Shown here: in pieces, positions 1-6,587 of the stretch
How the letters are laid out: each line of letters starts with the position of its first letter
Numbering within the stretch: the stretch's first letter is position 1
NCBI GenBank assembly: GCA_039798265.1
Contig: JBDKGH010000124.1
Location: forward strand, 1 to 10,893
DNA length: 10,893 nucleotides
Direction: 5' to 3'
DNA from: JBDKGH01 sp039798265
GTDB lineage: Bacteria; Bacteroidota; Bacteroidia; Flavobacteriales_D; Sanyastnellaceae
Notes under the pieces: generated by a model
Told to the model about the DNA's origin: nothing
The model's database searches: none
Seen by the model: only the letters and a program-made list of their open reading frames with translations
Made by a program: the position numbers and the translations under genes

Positions 1-2
1 AA

Positions 3-764
3 AACCTTTATGCGCAAGGTGATTATGAAGCCGCCTTGGCGCAGCTGACTGTCGCCGACATCAAAGACCCTCAGGAGTACAAACTAAAAGGCGACTGTTT
101 TCACAAGCTTGGCGATTATCGCACAGCTTTGGATTATTACGACAAATCCAAACTATACGGCTATCACGCCCTTGATCTTTACCTCAACAGAGGAATCTGC
201 AAAATCAGCCTGAACGACTACGAAGGAGCCCGAATTGATTTGATTGCGTATATGGAACAAAATCAAGAGGATCCTAAAGTTTATTACTGGATGGCCGTAG
301 TAGAATATATGATGCTCGAAAACAAAGCGAGTTTGCGATTTTTGGACCAAGCGCTTGTGCTCGACTCTGCTTATGCTGACGCCTATTATTTACGAGGGGC
401 CAATTATGTAGAACAGGACAAACAACTTTTTGCCCTCAGTGATTTTGAACAGGCCTTTCGTTTAAACCCCGGTATGCACAGAGCAAAAATGAACATCGCT
501 ATTTTGATGCTCGAGCAGGAAAACTACAAAGGAAGTATGGAGCTGTTTTCTGAGCTAAAGTTAGAGTCTATTGATTTTGTCGATGAGGTGCTTTATTACC
601 GAGGAGAAGTTAGCTTCCGCAGACATGATCTCGAAGGAGCATGCTCAGACTGGAAAGAAGCGGGAGATCTCGGTGATCTCGATGCAAAAGATAACTATCG
701 AAAAATGTGCTTAGAAAAAAATGGCAAGCCGCGTTTCAAGAGACGCATCTATGCCGAATTCTAA
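3..764 (+). CDS. TPR-repeat protein, 5' end cut by window edge
   Basis: The reading frame is open from the first bases of the window, so the N-terminus lies outside. The first visible residues, NLYAQGDYEAALAQL, already form a tetratricopeptide helix, so the in-frame TTG at 36 is probably not the start. About 253 residues are visible. They contain several TPR-like helix pairs with the usual small and aromatic positions, for example GDCFHKLGDYRTALDYYDKS, then NRGICKISLNDYEGA, then YYLRGANYVEQDKQLFALSDF. The last repeat ends in a GDLDAKDNYRKMC-like tail common in Bacteroidetes TPR proteins. The C-terminus is basic (KPRFKRRIYAEF). TPR arrays are protein-interaction scaffolds; the partner cannot be read from the sequence, and a signal peptide, if any, would be outside the window. 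The TAA stop overlaps the stop of the convergent lipoprotein gene. Confident on the fold, no claim on the role. Confidence 0.85.
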   Translation, partial: NLYAQGDYEAALAQLTVADIKDPQEYKLKGDCFHKLGDYRTALDYYDKSKLYGYHALDLYLNRGICKISLNDYEGARIDLIAYMEQNQEDPKVYYWMAVVEYMMLENKASLRFLDQALVLDSAYADAYYLRGANYVEQDKQLFALSDFEQAFRLNPGMHRAKMNIAILMLEQENYKGSMELFSELKLESIDFVDEVLYYRGEVSFRRHDLEGACSDWKEAGDLGDLDAKDNYRKMCLEKNGKPRFKRRIYAEF

Positions 765-2365
765 TTCACTGGCCATTTTTGACGAATTTCCCAATTCGCC
801 CGCACGTTGATTTTTGTTCCTAAAGCCCAACTTTTTTCGGGTTGTTTTTTTTCTGAATAAATAGCACCATCCCAAACACCGTTGGCATTTTCATCGAACC
901 ACACATAAGCGTAATAGTCAGAAGGTTCTAGTTCTTTAATCACTAGATTTTTGGTGTCTGAATCCAATGCTTTTTCATACACCACTTCACCTTTAGCGTT
1001 TATCAATTGAAAACGATGCTTTGAGGAAAAGGAACTTCCTGAAAGATCGAAGAGCAACGTTCCTAAATCTTCGTCATCAAACGTTTGAAATTTCACCAAA
1101 ACTGAATCGTTGGTACCAGCGCCGTTGTTACCAAATGCGCCAGGTAAAAGAACAAGCGAACAATTATGTCCTTTCTCTATGGCTCCCGTCGCATAAGCCA
1201 CGCCTGCTACCGCGCTATCCAATTCTATGCGAGTATACACTTGGGTACTGTCTTGTAAAAAATAGGCCTTGGAAGGGTCTTTTATAAAAGCACCCGCTGG
1301 CATGGTAATGCGAAAGGGTTTGTCAAACTTTTGTTTTTTACCCAATCCTGCATTGCACAAAAAATTCTTATCTAATTCTTCTTTGAAAAAAGGCATGCTT
1401 AAACTATCCAACACACTGTCGCGCCAAGCTACGACAACCTCTTCTTCCGTGTCCGTAGGCGCTCCCGGCAAAACAAAAACCAATGAATCTCCGCCGCCAT
1501 TTCGTTTGGATAAAATACGGGTGTCATCTTTTATTCTTTTCACCACCGGTGGCTCAAATCGCTTATCCCAAGGCATTTTCAACACACCCAACGAATCCAC
1601 TTTGTAATCTTTTAGCGATGGCTTTTCGGGCTTAGAAAAACTAGCCAAGAGATTGATTGCTTGCAACGTGCTATCATCCACTCCCGGCGACACCAGAGAG
1701 TCTAAAAAGGCCATGCGTTCGTCGTCTTCCAATGAATAGTTGGCGTTTTTATCCTCCAATGCAGCCATTACATAAGCACCGGGTGAGAGATAACTCAACT
1801 CGAAGTTTCCACTCTTATCCACCTTTGTAAAATAAGAGGGCGTCTTTTTTAGCACCACTGTATCAGAAGCATTGCGATAAAGCATCACTCGGAGACCTTC
1901 AAAAGGCTCTTTCTTCCAAGCGTCTTTAACGGTTCCTTTGATCTTTAAGCTGTCAATGTAGTCACCCGTGCTGATTACATAAACGAGATCCAGCTTATTG
2001 CCTTCATTGATATCCGAAATGGCATTTCCAAAGTTGAATGTATAAGTCGTGTTTTCTTCAAGCGGCTCTTGTAACTCCACAAAAACTGATCGCTTTTTTA
2101 CCCTAGCAATAGGCATTCGATCAAGAGGAGGAGAAACCACCAATTCTGTAGACAAATCATTGACCTGAACATACTCGTCAAATGTCAATACAATAGTATT
2201 CGATTTGAAGCGTGTACTTTGTTGTTCCGGGAAAATGGAGAGAAGTTGGGGCGCTTGGGTGTCCTTTTGTCCTCCATCGAGTGATTTTACCTGAGCACAG
2301 GACATTAATACTCCAAGGAACAAGAGAGGCCACCACCAGCTATTTCGGAAAAAATTATTCGGCAT
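761..2365 (-). CDS. Ig-like domain (Big_5/SbsA type) lipoprotein
   Basis: This is a 534-residue predicted lipoprotein. A basic/aromatic N-terminus and a hydrophobic stretch (WWWPLLFLGVL) lead to a lipobox L20-M21-S22-C23, so Cys23 should be lipidated. A GGQKDTQAPQ segment follows, close to the GGPKDxxPP signature I know from a widespread Bacteroidetes lipoprotein family. Residues about 36-135 fit the bacterial Ig-like Big_5 fold (IFPEQQSTRF, ITFDEYV-like strand, LEENTTYTFNFGNAISD). Residues about 138-215 look like a second beta-sandwich of carboxypeptidase-regulatory type (IKGTVKDAW through SPGAYVMAALEDKNANYS). The C-terminus (YVWFDENANGVWDG, QPEKSW, INVRANWEI) is the conserved family ending. 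No enzymatic motif was seen. A surface or outer-membrane structural role is inferred; the family has no assigned function that I know of. It starts inside the end of msrC (11-base overlap), suggesting translational coupling. Confidence 0.88.
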   Translation of the reverse strand: MPNNFFRNSWWWPLLFLGVLMSCAQVKSLDGGQKDTQAPQLLSIFPEQQSTRFKSNTIVLTFDEYVQVNDLSTELVVSPPLDRMPIARVKKRSVFVELQEPLEENTTYTFNFGNAISDINEGNKLDLVYVISTGDYIDSLKIKGTVKDAWKKEPFEGLRVMLYRNASDTVVLKKTPSYFTKVDKSGNFELSYLSPGAYVMAALEDKNANYSLEDDERMAFLDSLVSPGVDDSTLQAINLLASFSKPEKPSLKDYKVDSLGVLKMPWDKRFEPPVVKRIKDDTRILSKRNGGGDSLVFVLPGAPTDTEEEVVVAWRDSVLDSLSMPFFKEELDKNFLCNAGLGKKQKFDKPFRITMPAGAFIKDPSKAYFLQDSTQVYTRIELDSAVAGVAYATGAIEKGHNCSLVLLPGAFGNNGAGTNDSVLVKFQTFDDEDLGTLLFDLSGSSFSSKHRFQLINAKGEVVYEKALDSDTKNLVIKELEPSDYYAYVWFDENANGVWDGAIYSEKKQPEKSWALGTKINVRANWEIRQKWPVN

Positions 2366-2846
2366 AAAAACGACCGATCAGGTCTGCTATTTCTGTTAAA
2401 AAAAGGACGTCAGTTTCTGTGAAGTCGTTGAGTTGATTGCTATCCACATCGAGCACACCTACCACCGTTTTTTCATTGGTTCGTATAGGTATCACCACCT
2501 CGGACTTTGATAACGAACTACATGCAATGTGTCCGGGAAACGCATCAACATCTGGCACCAACAAAGCTTCATTTTTTTCCCATGCCGCTCCGCATACGCC
2601 TTTGCCTTTTTGAATGCGTGTACAAGCCACCGGACCCTGAAACGGGCCCAACACCAGTTCATTGTTTTCAACGAAATAGCAGCCTACCCAAAAAAAGCCA
2701 AAAGCTTCTTTCAGTCCAGCCATCAGATTGGCCACGTTAGCTACTCGATTGGTTTCACCGGCAATTAACGCTCGCAACTGGGGAAGTAGAGCCTGATAAA
2801 CATCAGTTCTTGATGCCGAAGCGGGTATTACTAAGTCCTCTGCCAT
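2355..2846 (-). CDS. msrC: Free methionine-(R)-sulfoxide reductase (GAF domain)
   Basis: This 163-residue protein is essentially one GAF domain and matches the fRMsr family (YebR/MsrC), which reduces free L-methionine-(R)-sulfoxide to methionine in the cytoplasm, with thioredoxin as reductant. Three cysteines sit in the family motifs: Cys75 in GPVACTRI, Cys85 in GKGVCG, and Cys109 in FPGHIACSS. Their spacing (10 and 24 residues) equals that of Cys84, Cys94 and Cys118 of the E. coli enzyme, where the last is catalytic. The SEVVIPI and GVLDVDS segments line the GAF pocket. The length is normal. The ATG at 2846 lies five bases after a perfect TAACTTTG -7 box, so the mRNA may be leaderless or nearly so. 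It is the first gene of a two-gene unit with the Ig-like lipoprotein. Confidence 0.93.
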   Translation of the reverse strand: MAEDLVIPASASRTDVYQALLPQLRALIAGETNRVANVANLMAGLKEAFGFFWVGCYFVENNELVLGPFQGPVACTRIQKGKGVCGAAWEKNEALLVPDVDAFPGHIACSSLSKSEVVIPIRTNEKTVVGVLDVDSNQLNDFTETDVLFLTEIADLIGRFYAE

Positions 2847-2850
2847 GAGG

Positions 2851-2858
2851 CAAAGTTA
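2851..2858 (-). promoter_or_regulatory. Bacteroidetes -7 box of msrC, next to the start codon
   Basis: Read on the minus strand the eight bases are TAACTTTG, an exact match to the Bacteroidetes sigma-A -7 consensus TAnnTTTG. Only four bases (CCTC) separate it from the msrC ATG, so transcription would begin at or just around the start codon. I could not place a TTG -33 element at the usual 17-23 base spacing; candidates lie 13 and 28 bases away. The call therefore rests on the -7 box alone. Confidence 0.5.
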
Positions 2859-2891
2859 GGCATCTTTCGAACAAGAAGAAGGAGAACAATG

Positions 2892-2919
2892 TTGTAGTAC
2901 CTTTCGCCTGCTATATTTG
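2892..2919 (+). promoter_or_regulatory. Promoter of gcvP (TTG-N17-TATATTTG)
   Basis: A TTG at 2892-2894 is followed after 17 bases by TATATTTG at 2912-2919. This matches the Bacteroidetes vegetative promoter (TTG, 17-23 bases, TAnnTTTG) in both boxes and spacing. Transcription should start near 2925-2927, leaving a leader of about 80 bases before the gcvP ATG. The promoter diverges from that of msrC within the same 158-base gap. Confidence 0.7.
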
Positions 2920-2941
2920 CACGCAAGACACAAAAAACCAT

Positions 2942-3011
2942 CTCCCTAAATCGACGCAGGGCACATGCTTTTCAGAGATATAGGGGGCCAAACAAAATAC
3001 CTGCATGTCGA
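2942..3011 (+). promoter_or_regulatory. Structured gcvP leader covering the start codon (possible H-type pseudoknot)
   Basis: Two helices can be drawn by hand. Helix A pairs CTCCCTA (2942-2948) with TAGGGGG (2981-2987): 7 pairs, one G-U. Helix B pairs TCGACGCAGG (2951-2960) with CCTGC (3000-3004) plus GTCGA (3007-3011): 10 pairs, with only the A and T of the ATG (3005-3006) bulged out. The order A-B-A'-B' is that of an H-type pseudoknot with a 12-base A-rich loop at 2988-2999. Helix B alone would bury the start codon. A 5-pair alternative, ATCTC (2940-2944) with GAGAT (2975-2979), competes with helix A. I do not recognise a glycine, SAM-II, THF or other known riboswitch consensus. The pairings are seen; function is inferred. 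Confidence 0.35.
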
Positions 3012-5854
3012 CTTCATTTTCTTCTCGTCACATCGGACCACGCAATCATGGCGTTACCGAAATGTTAGATGCCGTGGGTGTGCACACCCTCGACGAATTG
3101 ATTGACAAAACCATCCCCGCGGCTATTCGCTTGAAGAAACCTCTTCAAATCAGCGATGCAATGACCGAGGCCGATTACCTTGCTCATGTTTGGGATCTTG
3201 CCAAACAAAACAAGGTGACGAAGAGCTACATCGGTATGGGTTATTATCCAGCCCACACGCCAACGGTGATCTTGCGTAACGTATTGGAAAATCCAGGTTG
3301 GTACACCGCTTACACGCCTTATCAAGCAGAAATTGCTCAAGGTCGATTGGAAGCATTGCTCAATTTCCAAACCATGGTAACCGATCTTACCGGCTTACCT
3401 ATTGCCAACGCATCTTTGCTCGATGAAGGCACTTCTGCAGCTGAGGCCATGATTTTGTTCTTGCACAGCATGAGCCGCGAAAAAGAACAAGCTGGCGCCA
3501 ACAAATTTTTTGTTGATCAACATGTCTTCCCTCAAACTTTAGACGTGTTAAAAGGCCGTGCTGATCATTTGAAAGTAGAGCTCGTTATTGGCAACTATCA
3601 AACTCATCAATTTACCAATGAGTACTTCGGTGCTTTGGTTCAATATCCGAATAACAACGGTAACATTGAAGATTATAAAGCCTTCACAGACGCCGCGCAC
3701 GCCGTAGGTGCATTTGTGGCGGCCGCTTCAGATTTGATGGCCCTTACCCTTATTACACCCCCAGGCGAATGGGGTGCCGATATTTGTTTCGGTAACTCTC
3801 AGCGATTTGGTGTTCCAATGGGATACGGTGGCCCACACGCTGCATTCTTCTGTGCTAAAGACGAGTTCAAACGCAATATGCCTGGTCGTATCATCGGTGT
3901 TTCCAAAGACCGCCATGGCAACAGTGCTTATCGCATGTCTTTGCAAACGCGCGAACAACACATTCGTCGTGAAAAAGCTACTTCCAACATCTGCACTGCA
4001 CAAGCTTTGTTAGCCGTAATGGCCTCGATGTACGGTGTATATCACGGTCCTCAAGGTGTAAAAATCATTGCAGAACGCATTCACCAAACGGCGAATGCGA
4101 TTGCTTCGAAACTCCATGCTGCTGGCTTTGCTAACGAAAACAGCGTGTACTTCGATACGCTCAAAATAGCGGTGAAAAACGAAGAAGAAATTCGCACACG
4201 CGCAAATGCCGCTGGTGTGAACTTCCGCTATTTCGGCACTGGTCACATTGGTATTGCGATTAACGAACGCACATCACCTGCTGATGCCGCTGAAATTGTT
4301 GAGATCATTACGGGCAAAAAAGACGGGAATATCGCTCCAAGTGGCGCTAACCAACTCGGTACTTTTAGCCGCACTTCTAGCTACATGACTCATCCTGTAT
4401 TCAGCTCTCACCATAGCGAAACAGAAATGTTGCGTTATATGAAGATGCTCGAAAACAAAGACCTTTCTCTTACTCACGCTATGATTGCGTTGGGTTCATG
4501 CACCATGAAACTCAACGCTACCAGCGAGATGATTCCTGTGACCTGGCCTGAATTTGCAGATATTCATCCTTTCGCTCCAGTAGATCAAACGGTAGGTTAC
4601 CAAAAAATGTTGGTAGAGCTGGCTAAAGATCTATGCGAATGCACTGGTTTTGCCGGTGTTTCACTTCAACCTAACTCGGGTGCTCAAGGTGAGTTAGCTG
4701 GTTTGTTGGTGATTATGGCCTACCACCGCAGCCGCGGCGAAGGTCACCGCAATATTTGTTTGATCCCTTCTTCTGCTCACGGCACCAACCCCGCATCAGC
4801 AGTAATGGCTGGTCTTCAAGTGGTAGTAACCAAGTGCGATGAAAACGGAAACGTTGACCTCGTTGACTTGCAAGCGAAAGCAACTCAGCACAAAGATCAC
4901 TTGGCCGCATTGATGGTTACTTACCCATCTACCCACGGTGTTTTCGAAGAAGCGATTCAAGACATCACACGCATCATCCACGAAAACGGTGGTCAAGTTT
5001 ATATGGATGGCGCCAACATGAATGCCCAGGTTGGCTTGACTAACCCTGGTAACATTGGTGCCGATGTTTGTCACTTAAATCTACACAAAACCTTCGCTAT
5101 TCCACACGGTGGTGGTGGTCCTGGCATGGGCCCTATTGGTGTGGCTTCTCATCTTGTGCCTTTCTTACCTGGCAATGCTATCATTAGCACGGGTGGCGAG
5201 CAAGCCATTCCTGCTGTAAGCAGCGCTCCTTGGGGAAGTGCCTTGATTCTTCTGATTTCATATGGATACATCAAAATGCTCGGCGCTCAAGGTGTAACCG
5301 ATAGTACGCGTTTTGCCATACTCAATGCCAACTATATGAAGGCTCGTTTAGATGGACATTACGACGTTCTTTACACAGGAACAAATCACACGGTGGCCCA
5401 CGAAATGATCCTCGATTGCCGCGCCTTCAAATCTGCTGGCATCGAAGTAGAAGACATCGCGAAGCGTTTGATGGATTATGGATTCCATGCGCCAACGGTT
5501 TCTTTCCCAGTAGCGGGCACCTTGATGATTGAGCCTACCGAAAGTGAACCGAAAGTAGAGCTTGATCGCTTCTGCGATGCGATGATTGCCATCCGCAAAG
5601 AAATTGCAGAAGTGGAAGCTGGTTTGGTAGACAAACAAGACAACGTATTGAAAATGGCTCCACACACCGCTTTAGAGCTAACCGCTAACGATTGGAACCA
5701 CAGCTATACGCGCGAAAAAGCAGCCTATCCGCTTCCTGGTCTTCGCACCAATAAATTCTGGACTAGCGTAGGACGCGTGGACAATGCGTTCGGCGATCGT
5801 AACCTCGTGTGTACCTGTCCTCCTTTAGAAAGCTATGCAGACGCTACCGCATAA
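3005..5854 (+). CDS. gcvP: Glycine dehydrogenase (decarboxylating), P-protein, fused form
   Basis: This 949-residue protein is the PLP-dependent P-protein of the glycine cleavage system. It decarboxylates glycine, releasing CO2, and transfers the aminomethyl group to the lipoyl arm of the H-protein. It is the single-chain type with both halves fused: the N-terminal half starts FSSRHIGPRNHGVTEML and includes LDEGTSAAEAM; the C-terminal half begins near MIALGSCTMKLN (from residue 493). The PLP-binding lysine is Lys695 in HLNLHKTFAIPHGGGGPG, followed by the glycine-rich loop. Other family blocks are SSAHGTNPASA, MDGANMNAQVG, and the C-terminal tail with DNAFGDRNLVCTCPP. The length is normal (E. 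coli about 957). The first Met directly precedes the conserved N-terminus. It stands alone, with its own promoter and terminator; gcvT and gcvH are not in the window. No Shine-Dalgarno sequence is seen, and the leader can fold over the ATG. Confidence 0.98.
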   Translation: MSTSFSSRHIGPRNHGVTEMLDAVGVHTLDELIDKTIPAAIRLKKPLQISDAMTEADYLAHVWDLAKQNKVTKSYIGMGYYPAHTPTVILRNVLENPGWYTAYTPYQAEIAQGRLEALLNFQTMVTDLTGLPIANASLLDEGTSAAEAMILFLHSMSREKEQAGANKFFVDQHVFPQTLDVLKGRADHLKVELVIGNYQTHQFTNEYFGALVQYPNNNGNIEDYKAFTDAAHAVGAFVAAASDLMALTLITPPGEWGADICFGNSQRFGVPMGYGGPHAAFFCAKDEFKRNMPGRIIGVSKDRHGNSAYRMSLQTREQHIRREKATSNICTAQALLAVMASMYGVYHGPQGVKIIAERIHQTANAIASKLHAAGFANENSVYFDTLKIAVKNEEEIRTRANAAGVNFRYFGTGHIGIAINERTSPADAAEIVEIITGKKDGNIAPSGANQLGTFSRTSSYMTHPVFSSHHSETEMLRYMKMLENKDLSLTHAMIALGSCTMKLNATSEMIPVTWPEFADIHPFAPVDQTVGYQKMLVELAKDLCECTGFAGVSLQPNSGAQGELAGLLVIMAYHRSRGEGHRNICLIPSSAHGTNPASAVMAGLQVVVTKCDENGNVDLVDLQAKATQHKDHLAALMVTYPSTHGVFEEAIQDITRIIHENGGQVYMDGANMNAQVGLTNPGNIGADVCHLNLHKTFAIPHGGGGPGMGPIGVASHLVPFLPGNAIISTGGEQAIPAVSSAPWGSALILLISYGYIKMLGAQGVTDSTRFAILNANYMKARLDGHYDVLYTGTNHTVAHEMILDCRAFKSAGIEVEDIAKRLMDYGFHAPTVSFPVAGTLMIEPTESEPKVELDRFCDAMIAIRKEIAEVEAGLVDKQDNVLKMAPHTALELTANDWNHSYTREKAAYPLPGLRTNKFWTSVGRVDNAFGDRNLVCTCPPLESYADATA

Positions 5855-5879
5855 GTGATGGCGTGAAAAATATGAAAAG

Positions 5880-5907
5880 CCCTTTTCCATTTGGAGAAGG
5901 GTTTTTT
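5880..5907 (+). terminator. Intrinsic terminator of gcvP
   Basis: CCCTTTTCC (5880-5888) pairs with GGAGAAGGG (5893-5901) around an ATTT loop: nine pairs with one G-U. Six T's (5902-5907) follow directly, then CTT. An A-rich run lies before the stem. It is placed 25 bases after the gcvP stop and so closes a one-gene transcript. Confidence 0.9.
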
Positions 5908-5925
5908 CTTGTCCAAAATTTTAAT

Positions 5926-5933
5926 GATCTTCG
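5926..5933 (+). promoter_or_regulatory. Possible weak -7 box of gmhA next to the start codon
   Basis: GATCTTCG resembles TAnnTTTG with two mismatches and lies six bases before the gmhA ATG, the same close geometry as at msrC. Because the gcvP terminator ends just upstream, gmhA needs its own promoter, and the space left (about 30 bases) offers no better candidate. No well-spaced -33 box is visible: TTG at 5909-5911 is only 14 bases away. Confidence 0.3.
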
Positions 5934-5939
5934 CAGCAG

Positions 5940-6509
5940 ATGAGCAATGTAAAACAACACTTCCTTGAAGCACACCGTCTTCTCAGTCAATTACTCGAAG
6001 ACCCGAGCTTTTTTCAATCCATTGAAGCTGCTGGAGCCTTTATGTCCCAAAGCATTCAACAGGGAGGCAAAGTAATGTCCTGCGGCAACGGTGGTAGCAT
6101 GTGCGATGCCATGCACTTTGCCGAGGAGCTCAGTGGACGTTACCGCGACAATCGTCCTTCGCTGGCCGCCATCAGCATCAGCGACCCTTCGCACCTTACG
6201 TGTGTGGGCAACGACTATGGATTTCAGTTTGTGTTTTCTCGTTTCATAGAAGGCGTTGGTAAAAAAGGCGATGTGCTCTTGGGCATCAGCACCAGCGGCA
6301 ACTCGGCCAACGTAATTGAGGCGGCCAAAGTAGCCCGTGAAAAAGGAATTAAAGTAGTAGGCCTTACCGGCAAAGACGGCGGCAAGCTAGGCCCGCTCTG
6401 CGATGTAGAAATTCGTATTCCGTGGTTTGAATATGCCGACCGCGTGCAAGAAGTACACATCAAGATTATACACTCGCTCATCGACTATATAGAAAAGCAC
6501 ACCGAATGA
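5940..6509 (+). CDS. gmhA: D-sedoheptulose-7-phosphate isomerase (SIS domain)
   Basis: This 189-residue protein is a single SIS domain. GmhA converts sedoheptulose 7-phosphate to glycero-manno-heptose 7-phosphate, the first step to ADP- or GDP-heptose for lipopolysaccharide core or other surface glycans. The phosphate-binding loop SCGNGGSMCDAMHFAEE, the second SIS motif LLGISTSGNSANVI, and the C-terminal YADRVQEVHIKIIH block are all present. The active-site set known from the family is complete: His59 and Glu63, with Gln170 and His178, equivalent to His61, Glu65, Gln172 and His180 in E. coli. The length is normal (E. coli 192). Similarity to the E. coli protein, recalled from memory, is strikingly high along the whole chain. 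It is not clustered with hldE or gmhB homologues here. The start is the only ATG before the conserved N-terminal helix. yifB follows 78 bases downstream. Confidence 0.96.
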   Translation: MSNVKQHFLEAHRLLSQLLEDPSFFQSIEAAGAFMSQSIQQGGKVMSCGNGGSMCDAMHFAEELSGRYRDNRPSLAAISISDPSHLTCVGNDYGFQFVFSRFIEGVGKKGDVLLGISTSGNSANVIEAAKVAREKGIKVVGLTGKDGGKLGPLCDVEIRIPWFEYADRVQEVHIKIIHSLIDYIEKHTE

Positions 6510-6556
6510 TCGTTCGGTTTATGCTGTTAACCACTATATCTATTCATGAGGATAAA

Positions 6557-6585
6557 CTCCTTCTTTTGTCCAACAAAAGAAAGAG
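6557..6585 (+). repeat. Hairpin (inverted repeat) directly before the yifB start
   Basis: TTCTTTTGT (6561-6569) and ACAAAAGAA (6573-6581) are a perfect nine-base inverted repeat around a three-base loop (CCA). Past one C-A mismatch the stem continues with CTC (6557-6559) and GAG (6583-6585), giving 12 pairs in all. It ends two bases before the preferred yifB ATG at 6588. As RNA it would hold the only purine-rich stretch (AAAGAG) upstream of that start. There is no T-tract after it, so it is not a standard terminator. The left arm TTCTTTTG also resembles a -7 box (one mismatch to TAnnTTTG), in which case much of the hairpin would not be transcribed from it. Confidence 0.65.
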
Positions 6586-6587
6586 CT

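Noticed and set aside
36..38. TTG as the start of the TPR gene
   Set aside because: The frame is open to the edge and the residues before it already form part of a TPR helix.
783..798. Perfect six-base inverted repeat CGAATT/AATTCG with a four-base loop
   Set aside because: A/T-rich, short, without a T-tract on either strand, and inside coding sequence; chance is enough to explain it.
828..852. CAAC...GTTG hairpin followed by eight T's, as a terminator for the TPR gene
   Set aside because: Only four pairs with a nine-base loop, and it sits inside the lipoprotein coding region; the T-run is explained by lysine codons on the other strand.
2926..3004. Glycine riboswitch in the gcvP leader
   Set aside because: The leader of about 80 bases is too short for a tandem aptamer, and I cannot find the conserved glycine-aptamer core.
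4010..5667. Long ORFs antisense to gcvP
   Set aside because: They are shadows of a strongly biased coding sequence and have no family features or promoters.
6546..6587. Upstream in-frame ATG of yifB adding 14 residues
   Set aside because: Family members start at the LIKTFGSAVFG segment, and the extension would be encoded by the hairpin.
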